NCBI GenBank assembly: GCA_950097015.1
Contig: CATNEN010000038.1
Span: forward strand, 23,201,001 to 23,265,000
Reading direction: 5' to 3'
Length of the DNA: 64,000 nt
Source of the DNA: Macrostomum hystrix
Lineage: Eukaryota > Platyhelminthes > Macrostomidae
Of this stretch, positions 1 to 14,323 are shown piece after piece (within the stretch, counting starts at the first letter, position 1; the number at the start of each line of letters is the position of its first letter). The translations under genes were made by a program, and so were the position numbers. The notes beneath the pieces were generated by a model that was not told the origin of the DNA, made no database searches, and worked only from the letters and a program-made list of their open reading frames with translations.

Positions 1-1
1 C

Positions 2-2799
<2,798 letters not shown>

Positions 2800-2879
2800 T
2801 CACCCAATGCGAAGCTCTTGTGACGTCACTGATCAAAAAACTTTTGGTTTTTTTCAGACGAAAAGTGTCAATCAAAAGA

Positions 2880-2885
2880 AATAAA
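2880..2885 (+). promoter_or_regulatory. Polyadenylation signal of SRCR-protease gene
   Basis: AATAAA lies 81 bp after the TGA of the protease gene, inside a short AATAAATAAATAAA run. This spacing suits a short 3' UTR. Confidence 0.7.
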
Positions 2886-3020
2886 TAAATAAACATTTAT
2901 CTGAATAACCTACGACGCAAATCACTTAGAGTGTGCGACATTTTTAATCGATCTAAACTTTATCTTTTTGTAAAAAACATTGGTCTTACTCTCGCTCTCT
3001 GCATAAATGATGCAACAATG

Positions 3021-3287
3021 TTATTGAAATGATTCAGCAGTTTAACAGTACACGGAAGTATTTCGAATTCTCCGAATATCTCGGTTCATCGCAAAGGGCG
3101 GAAAATATTGATCCGTATGATGGACTTTTAATAAAATCGGTCATTCGGTTTCGGAGGCATCGTGAAGTAGGCTGTGGTCATTTGAAATACCCCAGTGGTA
3201 TTTCCCCAGGGTGGGGGATAGTGTGATATTTCTACTGTTAAAAGGACAGCAGTGTGCAATGAGATTATTGAAATGATTCAGCAGTTT
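3021..3287 (+). repeat. Dispersed repeat copy bounded by 23-bp direct repeats
   Basis: Perfect 23-bp direct repeats at 3021-3043 and 3265-3287 (start TTATTGAAAT, end AGCAGTTT) bound about 220 bp. The interior contains AAAGGGCGGAAAATATTGAT and CGGTCATTCGGTTT, which match the region 18400-18530 with a few changes. The copy here is frameshifted relative to the ORF-bearing copy at 18 kb. It occupies most of the 520-bp space between the protease gene and the ankyrin/Mab-21 gene; no gene is seen in the rest of that space. Confidence 0.7.
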
Positions 3288-3323
3288 CACCGATAACGTT
3301 AATTCGGTAAACGATTAACGAAT

Positions 3324-6001
3324 TCAATCAAGATCGGGTTCAGACAACTGATGCAACTGATGATCCACGACTTCGCTGGTGTCGGCGTCAGTTCGGCTGC
3401 TGAGGTTGAGGCTGCTCGCGATGATATTCAAAATTTGGTGCTTCTGCGAGCTCAGAAAGGCGCTGATGACTTCGTCTCCAAACTGCTCGCGCAGGTCTTG
3501 AATCAAAGGCAACGGGTTGTTTGAACGAAGTGCCTTGGCCAGAGCGTCAAAGTTGAGCAGCCAGATGCCGTACCGAATCAGCGGCTGCATGACCAGTCTG
3601 ATACTCTCTGGCAGGAATCCAAAGTCGGGCTGTTGATCGAAGCCCAAGTAGAAGGCGAATCTCCACAATGAGTCGTGGCTCTCCACGTATTCGCGAACTA
3701 ACTCTTTCGCGCAGTTCACTGAAGTCTCACCAGCGGGAAGAATGCTGAGTGGAATTCCAGTGCTCACACTGGAGCTCTCACTGAGGCAGCTCACAGCCAC
3801 CTCCCAACTCTCCCCCATTTTAAGACGCGTCATTGCTTCCAGACACTCCCTGGCAGTTTTCGCGTGGTCTGGAAGCTTGTGGACCAGCTGCATCAGCTCC
3901 GTCTCGCGACTGAGTCTCTCGTTCCGAGGCAACGGGTCGCAGAGCTTCTTGAGGATGAGCTTCACCAGGTTGTAGGTTTGGTGATACTGGACCTGGCCCT
4001 CCGGAATCTCGTAGAAACTGGAAACGGGAAACTTGGACCACAGAAAAATCTGCAGGCCAGGGTGGAAGATGATTTTGTTCACGGGTCCGGACTTCAGCTT
4101 GCTCTTGAACTCCTGCAGAAGCTGCGGCAGCTCTTTGATGACCACCTCAATGCACTTCTTGATCGTCTCTTTTGGGTCTTGGTCGCTCTTAAAGTACACA
4201 ATCGCGTCACGCAGGAAGAAGTGACTCATGCAAGCATTCTCACCTGCTGAGTTGGTTATCATCTGAATAAGCAGCTTCAGTGCCTGTTCTGTCAGACTCA
4301 TGAGGTTGCAGGGCTTCCACTCATTCTTCTGCGTTCTGTCCAGCATGAAGAACAGCAAGTTCTTGACAATGTACGTCTTCAGTCCTTTCACCCGACTGCT
4401 CAACACTTTCTTGACGATGTACTTAAGCAGAATAAACAGCTGTCCTTGGGCTGTGGTGAGATTGTGCATGACGGTTCTCTCAAGCACGGTGGTGCTTACT
4501 CGCATGCTGTTCTCCACTCCCGGACATGCTGCCGTCACCACGTGGCAGAGTTGTATGTCTGCCACTACCTGATTCAGAGCATCCATAATATGGGACGCCA
4601 ATTGAGTTTCGTATCCCGGTTCGAGGATCTTGATAGGCGGATAGCAACAGCACTTGACAGCGCCAATGAAATCTACAGCAGCCATGCTGAGAAAGCTAGG
4701 GAAAGTTGCGTTGGGCCCAGATGCTGAAAAACAGACACAAAACAGTTATTATGAACTACTGATTTATATACTATTTTGCTAAATAACTTTTACTGACCAT
4801 CGATTCGGCAGCAAGCGTGCCCATTGTCGTAACGGACCCGGAGGTCTTGGCACCCGGAGCGAGTGCAATACTCTTGAAGACACAGATTATTTCTCCAGTC
4901 AATGAAAACATAGTCAATGTCGGAGTCGTCATCGATGTTGCCATCAAGGCCAGTCAGGCAGCTGCCCCAGCCGTCAGCGTAGCTGCCAAAGATGAACATG
5001 AAATCGTTGCCCTGAATAATCCTGGTGAAGTCTTGCATAAGATCAACAGCTCCGCTGAGCACAAGAGCGTTGCGTGAGTTAAAGCCAGCCAGCTTCATCG
5101 AGTTCGACAGCGACTCGCTGAAGTCTTTGAAATCGTCAATGACTGAACGAACTTCACAAGGCCGAACTACTTTGATTGTGTCAGAACTATTTACATCTGT
5201 TAGGAGGGAATATCCGGCTTGCTTTAGAAGCTGCAGCACACCATAGAAGCCCTTTTTCTTTGCTAAGGCCACAGTTACTGCCAGCAGTGAGTCATTGTGG
5301 TTCATACTGACTCCAGCTCTCAGGAGCATGCTGCACGACTTGTCGTCTCCGCTCAAGATGCTCATGTGCAAAGCGTTGATTCCGTCTGCCAAATTGACAT
5401 CAGCTCCAGCGATAAGCAGCTTTTTGAGTATGGCGGGTCTCTTTAGAAAGGCAGCCAAAGTCAGCGGTGTTACTTTTTTCAGTTCCGAGCTGATTTGCGC
5501 ATCGACGTTTGCAATAGCACCGATCAGCAAGTCCACACTGGCTTCTCGACCATAGAACACTGATAGGTGAAGCGGCGACATGGCGAAATCGCCGCGTACG
5601 TTGACATCCGCGCCGGCCAGGATCAGCAGCCGGGCGAAGTCGAGGCGTCCCTTTTCAATGGCTGTGTGCAGCGGTGCGAAGCCGCGTCGTGTTACAAGTT
5701 CGGGATCGGCACCAGAATTGATCAGCAGGCTCACAATATCAAAATGTCCGCTGTCTAAGGCCCAGTGAAACGGTGCTGTCCCGTAGGCATCGGGCAGGTT
5801 GACGTCGGCGCCAGCTCTGATTAACATCCGAGCGGCAGCGATAGATCCATGCCAGCAGGCAAAGTGTAGTGCACTACGCCCTTCGGCATTAGTCTCATCC
5901 GGATCTGATCCTGTCTTCAACTGCTGTTTGACAGCTTGAAAGTCGCCACGTCGGGCTAACTCTGGCAGACTGTCAAGCCTAGCTGCTGCTGCCGCTGCCA
6001 T
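3324..6001 (-). CDS. Ankyrin-repeat Mab-21/cGAS-like nucleotidyltransferase-fold protein
   Basis: Two exons (complement 6001-4798 and 4723-3324), spliced in phase 1, give 867 residues; the frame stays open across the junction. Residues about 10-235 form six or seven ankyrin repeats (repeated G.LH.A, ALL..GADVN patterns). Residues about 320-690 resemble the Mab-21 superfamily: a FGSYADG motif with Gly-Ser at 339-340 and a DSDIDYVFID stretch with acidic pair D361/D363, as in cGAS-like nucleotidyltransferases. They are followed by the helical half with MRVS, GLKTYIVKNLLFF, W at about 537 and HFFL. No zinc ribbon is visible. In animals this superfamily includes cGAS and cGAS-like receptors as well as developmental Mab-21 proteins. 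The two acids suggest possible catalytic competence, but the third acid was not identified. A role in nucleic-acid sensing is inference only. Confidence 0.85.
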
Positions 6002-6560
6002 TAATTTTAAATCGCTTGGAATAGAACGTAGTTGATTCTACAGTTTGAATATTAGGCGACGTGACGAAAGTTGCCCATTGCTTTATGCACAATGCTTTAT
6101 GTCAGCAATGAACAGAGACAGGGCAAGGCATATAATCATGTGTAAACAGAGCACACAGCGAATAAACACCACGGCATACAAAAGACTGTGCAGCAACCTC
6201 ATGACACCGAGCAGACAGTGCAGTCTAACGGAAATAGCTTGCAGTTGAATAATATCGGCCACCTGATTTATATAGGTCAGTAAAGTGTAGAAAACCAGAG
6301 CCAGCGCCGGAGCGCCAGAGTATATTTGTTTTCATTGTAAATATTTAGGTAATTTTACAAACTTGTAGTTTTAAGCAAAAGAAATCGACCATCTATTTTT
6401 TGTGCGAATAAAAATGTAGCATCATCAGCAATAGATTAACTTTGTTAGCAAGAGGTGCAAAAATTGTCGAAAATCGGTCAGAACAAATTTTGGAACACGT
6501 AAGCCAATTCAGGATGCAAAACATTTTGGAACTTTGCACAAAAGTTCGGCACCCATACAC
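6002..6560. other. Upstream region of ankyrin/Mab-21 gene, no gene seen
   Basis: This stretch holds the presumed 5' UTR and promoter of the minus-strand ankyrin/Mab-21 gene. I see no conserved ORF and no clear TATA box or initiator. Confidence 0.4.
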
Positions 6561-6574
6561 ACGGACTCTAAGAC

Positions 6575-7642
6575 AGGAGAGAGAACAGACAGGGGAGATG
6601 AGACAGGAGAGAGATCAAACAGGGGAGATGAGACAGGAGAGAGATCAGACGGGAGAGATAAGATACGAGAGGTGAGACAGAGGAGAGAAAACACAGTGGA
6701 TATGAGACAGGGAAAATCAGTCAGGTGAGAGATCAGACAGGGGAGAGATCAGACAGGGGAGAGATCAGACAGGGGAGAGATAAGACAGGGGAGAGATAAG
6801 ACAGGGGAGAGATAAGACAGGGGAGAGATAAGACAGGGGAGAGATAAGTCAGGGGAGAGATAAGACAGGGGAGAGATAAGACATGGGAGAGATCAGACAG
6901 GGGAGAGATAAGTCAGGGGAGAGATCAGACATGGGAGAGATCAGACAGGGGAGAGATAAGACAGGGGAGAGATAAGACAGGGAAGAGATAAGTCAGGGGA
7001 GAGATAAGATACGAGAGGTGAGACAGAGGAGAGAAAACACAGTGGATATGAGACAGGGAAAATCAGTCAGGTGAGAGATCAGACAGGGGAGAGATCAGAC
7101 AGGGGAGAGATAAGACAGGGGAGAGATAAGACAGGGGAGAGATAAGACAGGGGAGAGATCAGACAGGGGAGAGATCAGATGGGAGAGATCAGACAGGGGA
7201 GAGATCAGACAAGGGAGAGATCAGATGGGAGAGATCAGACAGGGGAGAGATCAGACAGGGGAGAGATCAGATGGGAGAGATAAGACAAGGGAGAGATAAG
7301 ACAGGGGAGAGATAAGTCAGGGGAGAGATCAGACAGGGGAGAGATAAGACAGGGGAGAGATAAGACAGGGGAGAGATAAGTCAGGGGAGAGATAAGACAG
7401 GGGAGAGATAAGACATGGGAGAGATCAGACAGGGGAGAGATAAGACAGGGGAGAGATCAGACAGGGGAGAGATCAGACAGGGGAGAAATAAGACAGGGGA
7501 GAGATCAGACAGGGGAGAGATCAGACAGGGGAGAGATCAGATGGGAGAGATCAGACAGGGGAGAGATCAGACAAGGGAGAGATCAGATGGGAGAGATCAG
7601 ACAGGGGAGAGATCAGATGGGAGAGATAAGACAGAGGGAGAC
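6575..7642. repeat. 16-bp minisatellite, GAGATCAGACAGGGGA
   Basis: About 65 units of GAGATCAGACAGGGGA, with GAGATAAGACAGGGGA and GAGATCAGATGG variants, and one internal long-range duplication (6655-6740 closely matches 7005-7085). The reverse complement, TCCCCTGTCTGATCTC, differs by one base from the unit of the arrays at 40.4 and 54.1 kb. Confidence 0.92.
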
Positions 7643-7649
7643 GAGACAC

Positions 7650-9727
7650 CTATAAGAGTCATGCATGTTCTCGGAGATCAGGACATGAGCTTGTAAACAT
7701 CTGAGAGCCAAGTCAAAATACGAGGGTAAATAGAGAGACACGAAAGCACATAAACTGTGGAAAGAAACTGAAAATGGTGGCTTTATACGACTAAGCGAAA
7801 AACGTGGCAATAGATCACAACAAAAACATAAAGGTGAATTATAAAACAACTGAAATTTCTTTTTTCCTGTCCGACAACAAGAAATATTTCATAAATAGCG
7901 GATAGTTGAAAATACAACACAGACTGTTATGCATAGACAAGAATAAAACACAGAAATGTAAAAAAATAGAAAAACAAAAAAGACAGAAACAGCTTGTAGA
8001 AACAGAAATCACAACGTGGATGTACTTTTATAATACTTCACTTTTTTAATTTTTAAAGGAATGATTAGTTCTCTATAAGAGAGCTGTTGTTTTTTTCTGT
8101 GGTCGGAATGGCTTAATAATTTTGTTACATAATTATTAATTCCAGAATCACCAAACACAAATGGCATGAAAGTAATTCTAATTAAAGAGAAAAACATACG
8201 AAAGAAAACTCGAAGCAATGCCTCTTACCCGAGAGAAAACTGGTGGAATTAAAATGATTTCTAATTCACATAAATTTCCTAACCATTGTTATGTCTCAAA
8301 TATATGGTAGATTAAAAAGAAAAGAAACATTTGAAGAAACAAGTAAAAAACAGAAAATGCAAACATCATTATCTTAGCCGTGTCGATCTGTTTTTTTGTT
8401 AATAAATTCAATTTAGTAAAACAAAACAAATGAAATTTTTTGTGCAAAAAAAGATAATTGAAATGACTTGATTTGTGCAATATTGGATCACAGGCACTGA
8501 TATTAATAGTGTAAAAACGGTTCTGGTTTTAATTCAAATTTGAAATTTAAAAAAAATTTGTTTAAAAGTGCGAATCATAAACATTCTTGGAAAACATTAT
8601 GCCACACAAAAATATTCTGAACGACACAAATTATGACGATAGACTGGTCATTAACAGGTAATGTTTTAAAGATTTAACACAAAAAACATAAAATATAGTA
8701 CCGCTACCTTTTAGGTTAATGCATAGCCTTCAGTAAAACTTGTGAATTTGGTCACTTCAACACTTTGACTCTAAAATTTCTTTAAATAACACTTAAAATC
8801 CTAATTAATCCTAATTGAAATCGGCCCTCAAATCCTAGTTGAAAGTCAAGCTTGACTGCAATTTTAAACCCCATTTGAAATATAAATTTCCATATCCCAT
8901 TTGAAACTCAAACTAATATCCCCATCTATAATCCTACTCAAAATCCCATTAAAAATGCCACTTAAAATCCTATTTCCCTGTAAAAAATTCGACTGCTTCT
9001 TCGGCGGGTTTTTTGTGCAAAATAGGAGTGGAATCTACCAAAATACCCCCTATCTCGCAAGAGTTAAAGAAACCACCCAGGAAGCAGCCGATGTAACCGT
9101 AAATTGTGCGGAAACCGCCGAAGAATCACCCGAACCAGTGGCCCATGGGACAACCAGAGAATTATTTACGGGCGATTCCTCGGCGGTTTCTGAGCATGGA
9201 ATCTTCCGAACTGGAGGATTCTTTGGGTGATTCCATTTCGCCACCAAGAAGCACCGAGAAAACGCCCAGTTGGGTAGATTCTAAGCATGGAATCATCCGA
9301 TTGGTCTGTTTCCAGCGTTCGGCTGTTTCTTTTTCTGGAAACACCGCAGATTCCAACTGGAATCACCCAAAGAAACATCCCTATTCTTAGCGGGCTGAGA
9401 GCACACCGAAAATGACACAAAAATCCCACCTACAACAAAAGTTTTAATGAAAGAAATTTCCAATCCAATTTTGAAACTAATATAAAATTCCTATCTAAAA
9501 TGCCTGTTAAAATTCAGTCAGAAATCTAAAAAAAAATCCGTAGTCAATAACAAATTTTTGATAAAAAAATTACATGCATGTTGATATTCCATAACACAAC
9601 TGCAGTTATCGAAGAAAAATGAAAATATAAAAGAAATTTTTTTCTAGAAATCAAACTGCGTGTTATCAATATAAATTGCAATAGTTAGCAATAGAGCTGT
9701 ATCACAGGATAAAAAGTTAAGTTCTCT
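7650..9727. other. AT-rich region without recognised genes
   Basis: Mostly low-complexity AT-rich DNA between the ankyrin/Mab-21 and GAS2-like genes. From about 8800 to 8980 there is a degenerate AAATCCYAWTTGAAA-like repeat, resumed near 9430-9520. Between them, about 8985-9425 is a more GC-rich block with internal inverted similarity (GAACCGCCGAAGAATCACCC-like segments against GGGTGATTCC, and two copies of AAGCATGGAATC or GAGCATGGAATC). It may be an inserted repeat. The short ORFs here look random. Confidence 0.5.
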
Positions 9728-9920
9728 TCATTGATTCTGAGCATGTTGGGCAGTCTTATACCTGACCTTGCCCTGAGCTACGCTGTAGGTATTCAGGCCC
9801 TCCGTAACAAGAGCCAATCGATCCGGTTCGTGATATTTTAAATAGTCGTCCAGGGTTACCCAACCGCCGCCGACGCGAACCATTTTTGTGTTGCGAAATA
9901 TTCTCACGGCTAGTTTTTGC

Positions 9921-9954
<34 letters not shown>

Positions 9955-12900
9955 TCTGTTTCTGTTCGGCAGATTTCTGTCGACCAGGACTGCTAGTCAA
10001 ATGCTGATCTGCCACCACCGAGGGTCGGCGCTGCTGCTGACGTTGCTGAATGCGTGTTTTAAAAAAAATGGCCGATTTTTTAGCAAGGCGGAAGAAAATG
10101 TATTTCTGATTTAAGATGTTAACTGGCTGTGGTGTAATTAAATTACAACAAGGGGCGGATTGGGTAAGAATGAGGGGCGGATTGGGTAAGAATGAGGGGC
10201 GGATTGGGTAAGAATGAGGGGCGCATTGGGTAAGAATGAGGGGCGGATTGGGTAAGAATGAGGGGCGCATTGGGTAAGAATGAGGGGCGGATTGGGTAAG
10301 AATGAGGGGCGGACTGGGTAAGAATGGGGCGGACTGGTTAAGAAAGAGGGGCGCATTGGGTAAGAATGGGGCGCATTGGGTAAGAATGGGGCGCATTGGG
10401 TAAGAATGTGGGGCGGATTGGGTAAGAATGGGGCGGATTGGGTAAGAATGAGTGGGGGATTGGGTAAGAATGAGTGGGGGATTGGGTAAGAATGAGGGGC
10501 GGATTGGGTAAGAATGAGGGGCGGATTTGGTAAGAATGGGGCGCATTGGGTCAGAATGAGGGGCGGATTGGGTAAGAATGAGGGGCGGATTGGGTAAGAA
10601 TGAGGGGCGGATTGGGTAAGAATGAGGGGCGGATTGGGTAAGAATGAGGGGCGGATTGGGTAAGAATGGGGCGGATGTAGGTAAAAAACGAGGGGCGAAA
10701 TTCTTAGCGGATTTTGTAAGCGGATTCTGCTAGAACGAGACGGGTTTTGTTTAAATTATGGGCGGACTTAGTGCGTAAAATATTAGAATTAGGAGTGGGT
10801 TGAGAATAATTTTTTAGCCCTGCTGATTTTACAATCTTTGTCTAATTAATAAATTCTATATTCAATCTAGAGAGTTGTAGCCTTGTGGTTGGAGCGTCCG
10901 ACTCACGACTTGAAGGTCGGGGGTTCGATTCCCGACTCCACTGGAACAATTTGTGTCCTTAAGACACTTAAAGTAAGACACTTAACTCTGCATTGCTTTA
11001 GTTCACTCAGCTGTTAAATGGGTACCAGCATTAGCTGGGGTAATTGAGGGTGGGTGTGGCGTCCCCCAGTCCATGGACTGAACAGCTGTACACAGCCTTC
11101 AGATGCGCCGCGCAAAAGCTGCGGCTGTGCTGTCGGCTGCACATCTGACCCAATTAGGGCAGGTGTAATTATTAAATTCTAGAATAAGCTCACAATGCCA
11201 GCACTGCTCGGCCTTTGTGGTTTCGCCTGCAGATTATGCTTCTGCTGCTGCTGCTTTGAATTCAGCTTTAACTGCTGCTGCTGCTGCTGCTTCTGTTGTA
11301 AAGGTTGCTTTCGTTGCTGTTGTGATCCAGAGTTCGTTATTTTAGCTGAACTATTAGACTTTGCAGCATTAGTTGGCTCAGCACTGACTGCACTACTAAC
11401 ATTAGTAACAGTAGTATCGGTAGGATTATTGCCATCTGCGCAATTCTCGCTAACGCTGCCACTATCGCCGTCGCAGAAGTCGTCTAATGAGGAAGATCTC
11501 TGCGTCCGATAGATATTGTCACCGTCTTCCGATGCCGACGAGGCCGATGAGAACTCCGAGGTTTGATTTGGCGTCGCAGTTGACGCAGCCGCAACCGAAT
11601 CGCTGCAGGTAGAGGAATTTGCCATAGACGATAGGCCGTCGATTTCGCGTTCCAATCGAACAATCTGAGGCGCCGGCAAGCCCAGATTCGGGCAGATGCG
11701 GGCCAGCTGCAGCAGGGTTAGAACCAGGTTCCGTTCTTCTCTGCGCTCAACTAAGCCGGAGGTTTCAAACAGCAGCACATCGTCCAGATGCTGGTCAGAG
11801 CGGCACCAGGCTAAGAATACTGAGATATTGTCGCGCGCTGGAAAACTGCCCGGCCTAGCCAGACTGTGAAAACGGCGCACAGCCTGCCCCGCCGCAGACT
11901 GCGGGAAGAAATTTAGTTAGGGGGCGGATGAAAAAGTGGATAGGGGCGGATGAAAGAGTGGATAGGGCGGATGAAAAAGCGGATAGGGCGGATGAAATAG
12001 TGGATAGGGGCGGATATAAGAGAGGATAGGGCGGATATAAAAGAGGATAGGGCGGATGAAAGAGAGGATAGGGCGGATGAAAGAGAGGATAGGGCGGATG
12101 AAAGAGTGGATAGGGCGGATGAAACAGAGGATAGGGCGGATGAAACAGAGGATAGGGCGGATGAAACAGAGGATAGGGCGGATGGAAGAGCGGATAGGGC
12201 GGATGAAAGAGTGGATACGGCGGATATAAGAGCGGACGGGGCGGATGAACGAGCGGATAGGGCGGATGAAACAGTGGATAGGGTGGATGAACGAGCGGAT
12301 AGGGCGGATGAAAGAGTGGATACGGCGGATATAAGAGCGGACGGGGCGGATGAACGAGCGGATAGGGCGGATGAAACAGTGGATAGGGTGGATGAACGAG
12401 CGGATAGGGTGGATGAACGAGCGGATAGGGCGGATGAAACAGTGGATAGGGTGGATGAACGAGCAGATAGGGCGGATGAAACAGTGGATAGGGTGGATGA
12501 ACGAGCGGATAGGGCGGATGAAACAGTGGATAGGGTGGATGAACGAGCAGATAGGGCGGATGAAACAGTGGATAGGGTGGATGAACGAGCAGATAGGGCG
12601 GATGAAACAGTGGATAGGGTGGATGAACGAGCGGATAGGGCGGATGAAACAGTGGATAGGGTGGATGAACGAGCAGATAGGGCGGATGAAAGAGTGGATA
12701 GGGGCGGACGAAAGAGCGGACAGGGCAGATGAAAGAGTGGATACGGCGTATATAAGAGCGGACGGGGCGGATGGAAGAGCGGACGAGGCGGATTAAAAAG
12801 GGGATAGCGCGGATTGGTGAAAGGCGGATGAGATGGCAGAAAATGGTTGCTAGACTGGGTAAACATGAGCGGCAAAAACTCACCTGCATCTTTTGCATCA

Positions 12901-13300
12901 AACGGCAGAGCAGTACACCATTCTCCAAGTAATCTAGATAGTTAACTGGGTCAATAGGAACACTCAGCTCTGGAATTGAAAAACAAGAGATGTTGGCTTT
13001 CACATTACATATCTAGTATTTTGCAATAGGAGAAAATATATTAAGAGAGAGCAAGGAAGGGAGAAGGAAGAGTCGTGGAAGGGAATTTGATGGTGACAAG
13101 GACGAAGCAGCAGAGGATCAAAAGACAGTATCCGTGAGATAAATGCACCCACCAAGTAGCTGACTGAGCCACTCGCACAGATCATCTCGGATAAGCTCTA
13201 GCGCTCTGTCCAGACACTGTTGAAATTTGCCATCAGATGGCGCGGACAAGGATTCGTCATCTGTAGGACGGAAATCTTCAACGCTGGCCGATGCTGTCAT
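9728..13300 (-). CDS. GAS2-like protein (calponin-homology domain plus partial GAS2 domain)
   Basis: Four exons (complement 13300-13153, 12969-12884, 11898-11194, 10045-9728) join in phases 1, 0, 0 to give 418 residues. Residues about 27-165 read as a type-3 calponin-homology domain: RDDLCEWLSQLL, YLENGVLLCRLMQKMQ, FPARDNISVFLAWCR, LFETSGLV, LLQLARI and LEREID, matching GAS2/GAS2L proteins. A Ser/Thr-rich linker and two Gln-rich tracts follow, then MVRVGGGWVTLDDYL at about 368, the C-terminal signature of the GAS2 microtubule-binding domain. The Cys-rich first half of the GAS2 domain is not found; a poly-Gln segment stands in its place. GAS2L proteins cross-link actin and microtubules. The start follows a possible acceptor (CAG-C-ATG). 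The first acceptor of exon 4 (after ATTCAG) is less certain than the others. Confidence 0.85.
10145..10680. repeat. 22-bp minisatellite in GAS2-like intron
   Basis: About 25 units of 22 bp with the core GGGGCGGATTGGGTAAGAAT, plus GGGGCGCATT and shorter AATGGGGCG variants. It lies in the intron between the Ser/Thr linker exon and the GAS2-domain exon. The GGGCGGAT core is shared with the arrays at 2.5 and 11.9 kb. Confidence 0.92.
10873..11175 (+). mobile_element. tRNA-derived SINE, family A, near full length
   Basis: The 5' part resembles a tRNA: an A-box-like GTGGTTGGAGCGTC and a B box GGTTCGATTCCC. The body then runs through ACTCTGCATTGCTTTAGTTC, TTAAATGGGTACC, CCCCCAGTCCATGGACTGAA and TGCTGTCGGCTGCACATCTG, ending with an ATTATT-type tail. 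It lies in a GAS2-like intron, antisense to the gene. Related copies occur at 33.9 and 60.8 kb, which supports a dispersed element and not a tRNA gene. Confidence 0.85.
11915..12790. repeat. 21-bp minisatellite in GAS2-like intron, 42-bp higher order
   Basis: About 41 units of 21 bp, core GATAGGGCGGATGAAAGAGT, fill the intron 11899-12883. In the middle, units alternate between GGCGGATGAAACAGTG and GGTGGATGAACGAGC, giving a 42-bp higher-order repeat. Because 21 is a multiple of three and the units lack stops, long repetitive ORFs appear in several frames; these are not genes. Confidence 0.93.
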
Positions 13301-13384
13301 GCTGTTTTACACTTGCCTGCTTGTCATTGACCGATACTCACAACTGGAAGTTTATATTGTTGTGAACTGAGTTATGCTCTTTTT

Positions 13385-13675
13385 TAATTGAGCTAGCAAT
13401 CATCTTAGGGTCATAGCTAGCTGTACATTTTGAGTCATCGATCATCTAAGAGTCATAGCTAGCTGATCATTTTGAGTCATCGATAATCTAAGAGTCATAG
13501 CTAGCTGATCATTTTTAGTCATCGATAATCTTAGAGTCATAGCTAGCTGATCATTTTGAGTCATCGATAATCTAAGAGTCATAGCTAGCTGATCATTTTG
13601 AGTCATCGATAATCTAAGAGTCATAGCTAGCTGATCATTTTGAGTCATCGATAATCTAAGAGTCATACTTAACAA
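13385..13675. repeat. 42-bp tandem repeat upstream of GAS2-like gene
   Basis: Six to seven units of 42 bp containing GAGTCATAGCTAGCTGATCA and TGAGTCATCGATAATCT lie just upstream of the GAS2-like start codon. They could be in a 5' UTR intron or the promoter. The units contain short palindromes (TAGCTAGCTA, ATCGAT). Confidence 0.9.
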
Positions 13676-13679
13676 GTCA

Positions 13680-14320
13680 ATTAGGTATATCTGAAATAGA
13701 GAAGAAAAGAAAATGCAAAAGAATTGAGTTTCTTAGCGTAAAGAGAGGTAATCAATGATTTTACTTATAAACACATTTAAATGTTAGCTAACTTCAAACA
13801 CGCATGCTACACAGAAAATAGGGCATTTAAAAAACTAATGCACTCACTGAAATACGGCACTTTCAGGGTTAAAAAAACAACAATCAGAAAAAAAATCTAA
13901 AGACAGCTATGCACTACTTAGAGTAGTTAAGCATTTAAAACGAACAAATTTTATACCCCTACAAATACCACCATGCACATACAGAAAAGTAAAAAATCAT
14001 AAACTTAAGCACAAAGCAAAAGAAGTGCATTACAAGCGGCTGTGAAAAAAGTGCAAATTGGTGAAGCTTTGAATAAATTCAATAGTTTGTGCAGAGTAAC
14101 AATCAACTCGTAGAATATAACGACAGGTACGTTTCAAGCATGATTAAGTGAATAAAAATCTGATTTAAAAAACGAATTGCTTAGAACCCGGATAGAAAAA
14201 ACAATTGGAATGATTGTGGTAAAATAATTGACAAATAGATAATAAAAAGACTTTGATATATGCCAACATAACCGGTCTACTCTACCGATAGTAGTGCAAG
14301 TAGAATATGGAGTGTCATTA
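13680..14320. other. Intergenic stretch, no gene seen
   Basis: AT-rich sequence between the GAS2-like promoter side and the 3' end of the Girdin-like gene. No supported coding exon, RNA gene or tandem array was found. Confidence 0.4.
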
Positions 14321-14323
14321 AGC

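Noticed and set aside
8901-9429. Overlapping 94-109-codon ORFs
   Set aside because: No domain-like pattern; they are readings of a probable repeat block with inverted internal similarity.
10873-10935. tRNA gene (also the similar heads at 33.9, 55.1, 56.5 and 60.8 kb)
   Set aside because: A and B boxes are present, but the sequences continue into shared SINE bodies and tails and the acceptor stems do not pair well. They are dispersed elements, not functional tRNA genes.
11855-13003. 382- and 320-codon Pro- or Ser-rich minus-strand ORFs
   Set aside because: They are readings of the 21-bp intronic minisatellite; only the flanking segments at 11194-11898 and 12884-12969 are supported as GAS2-like exons.
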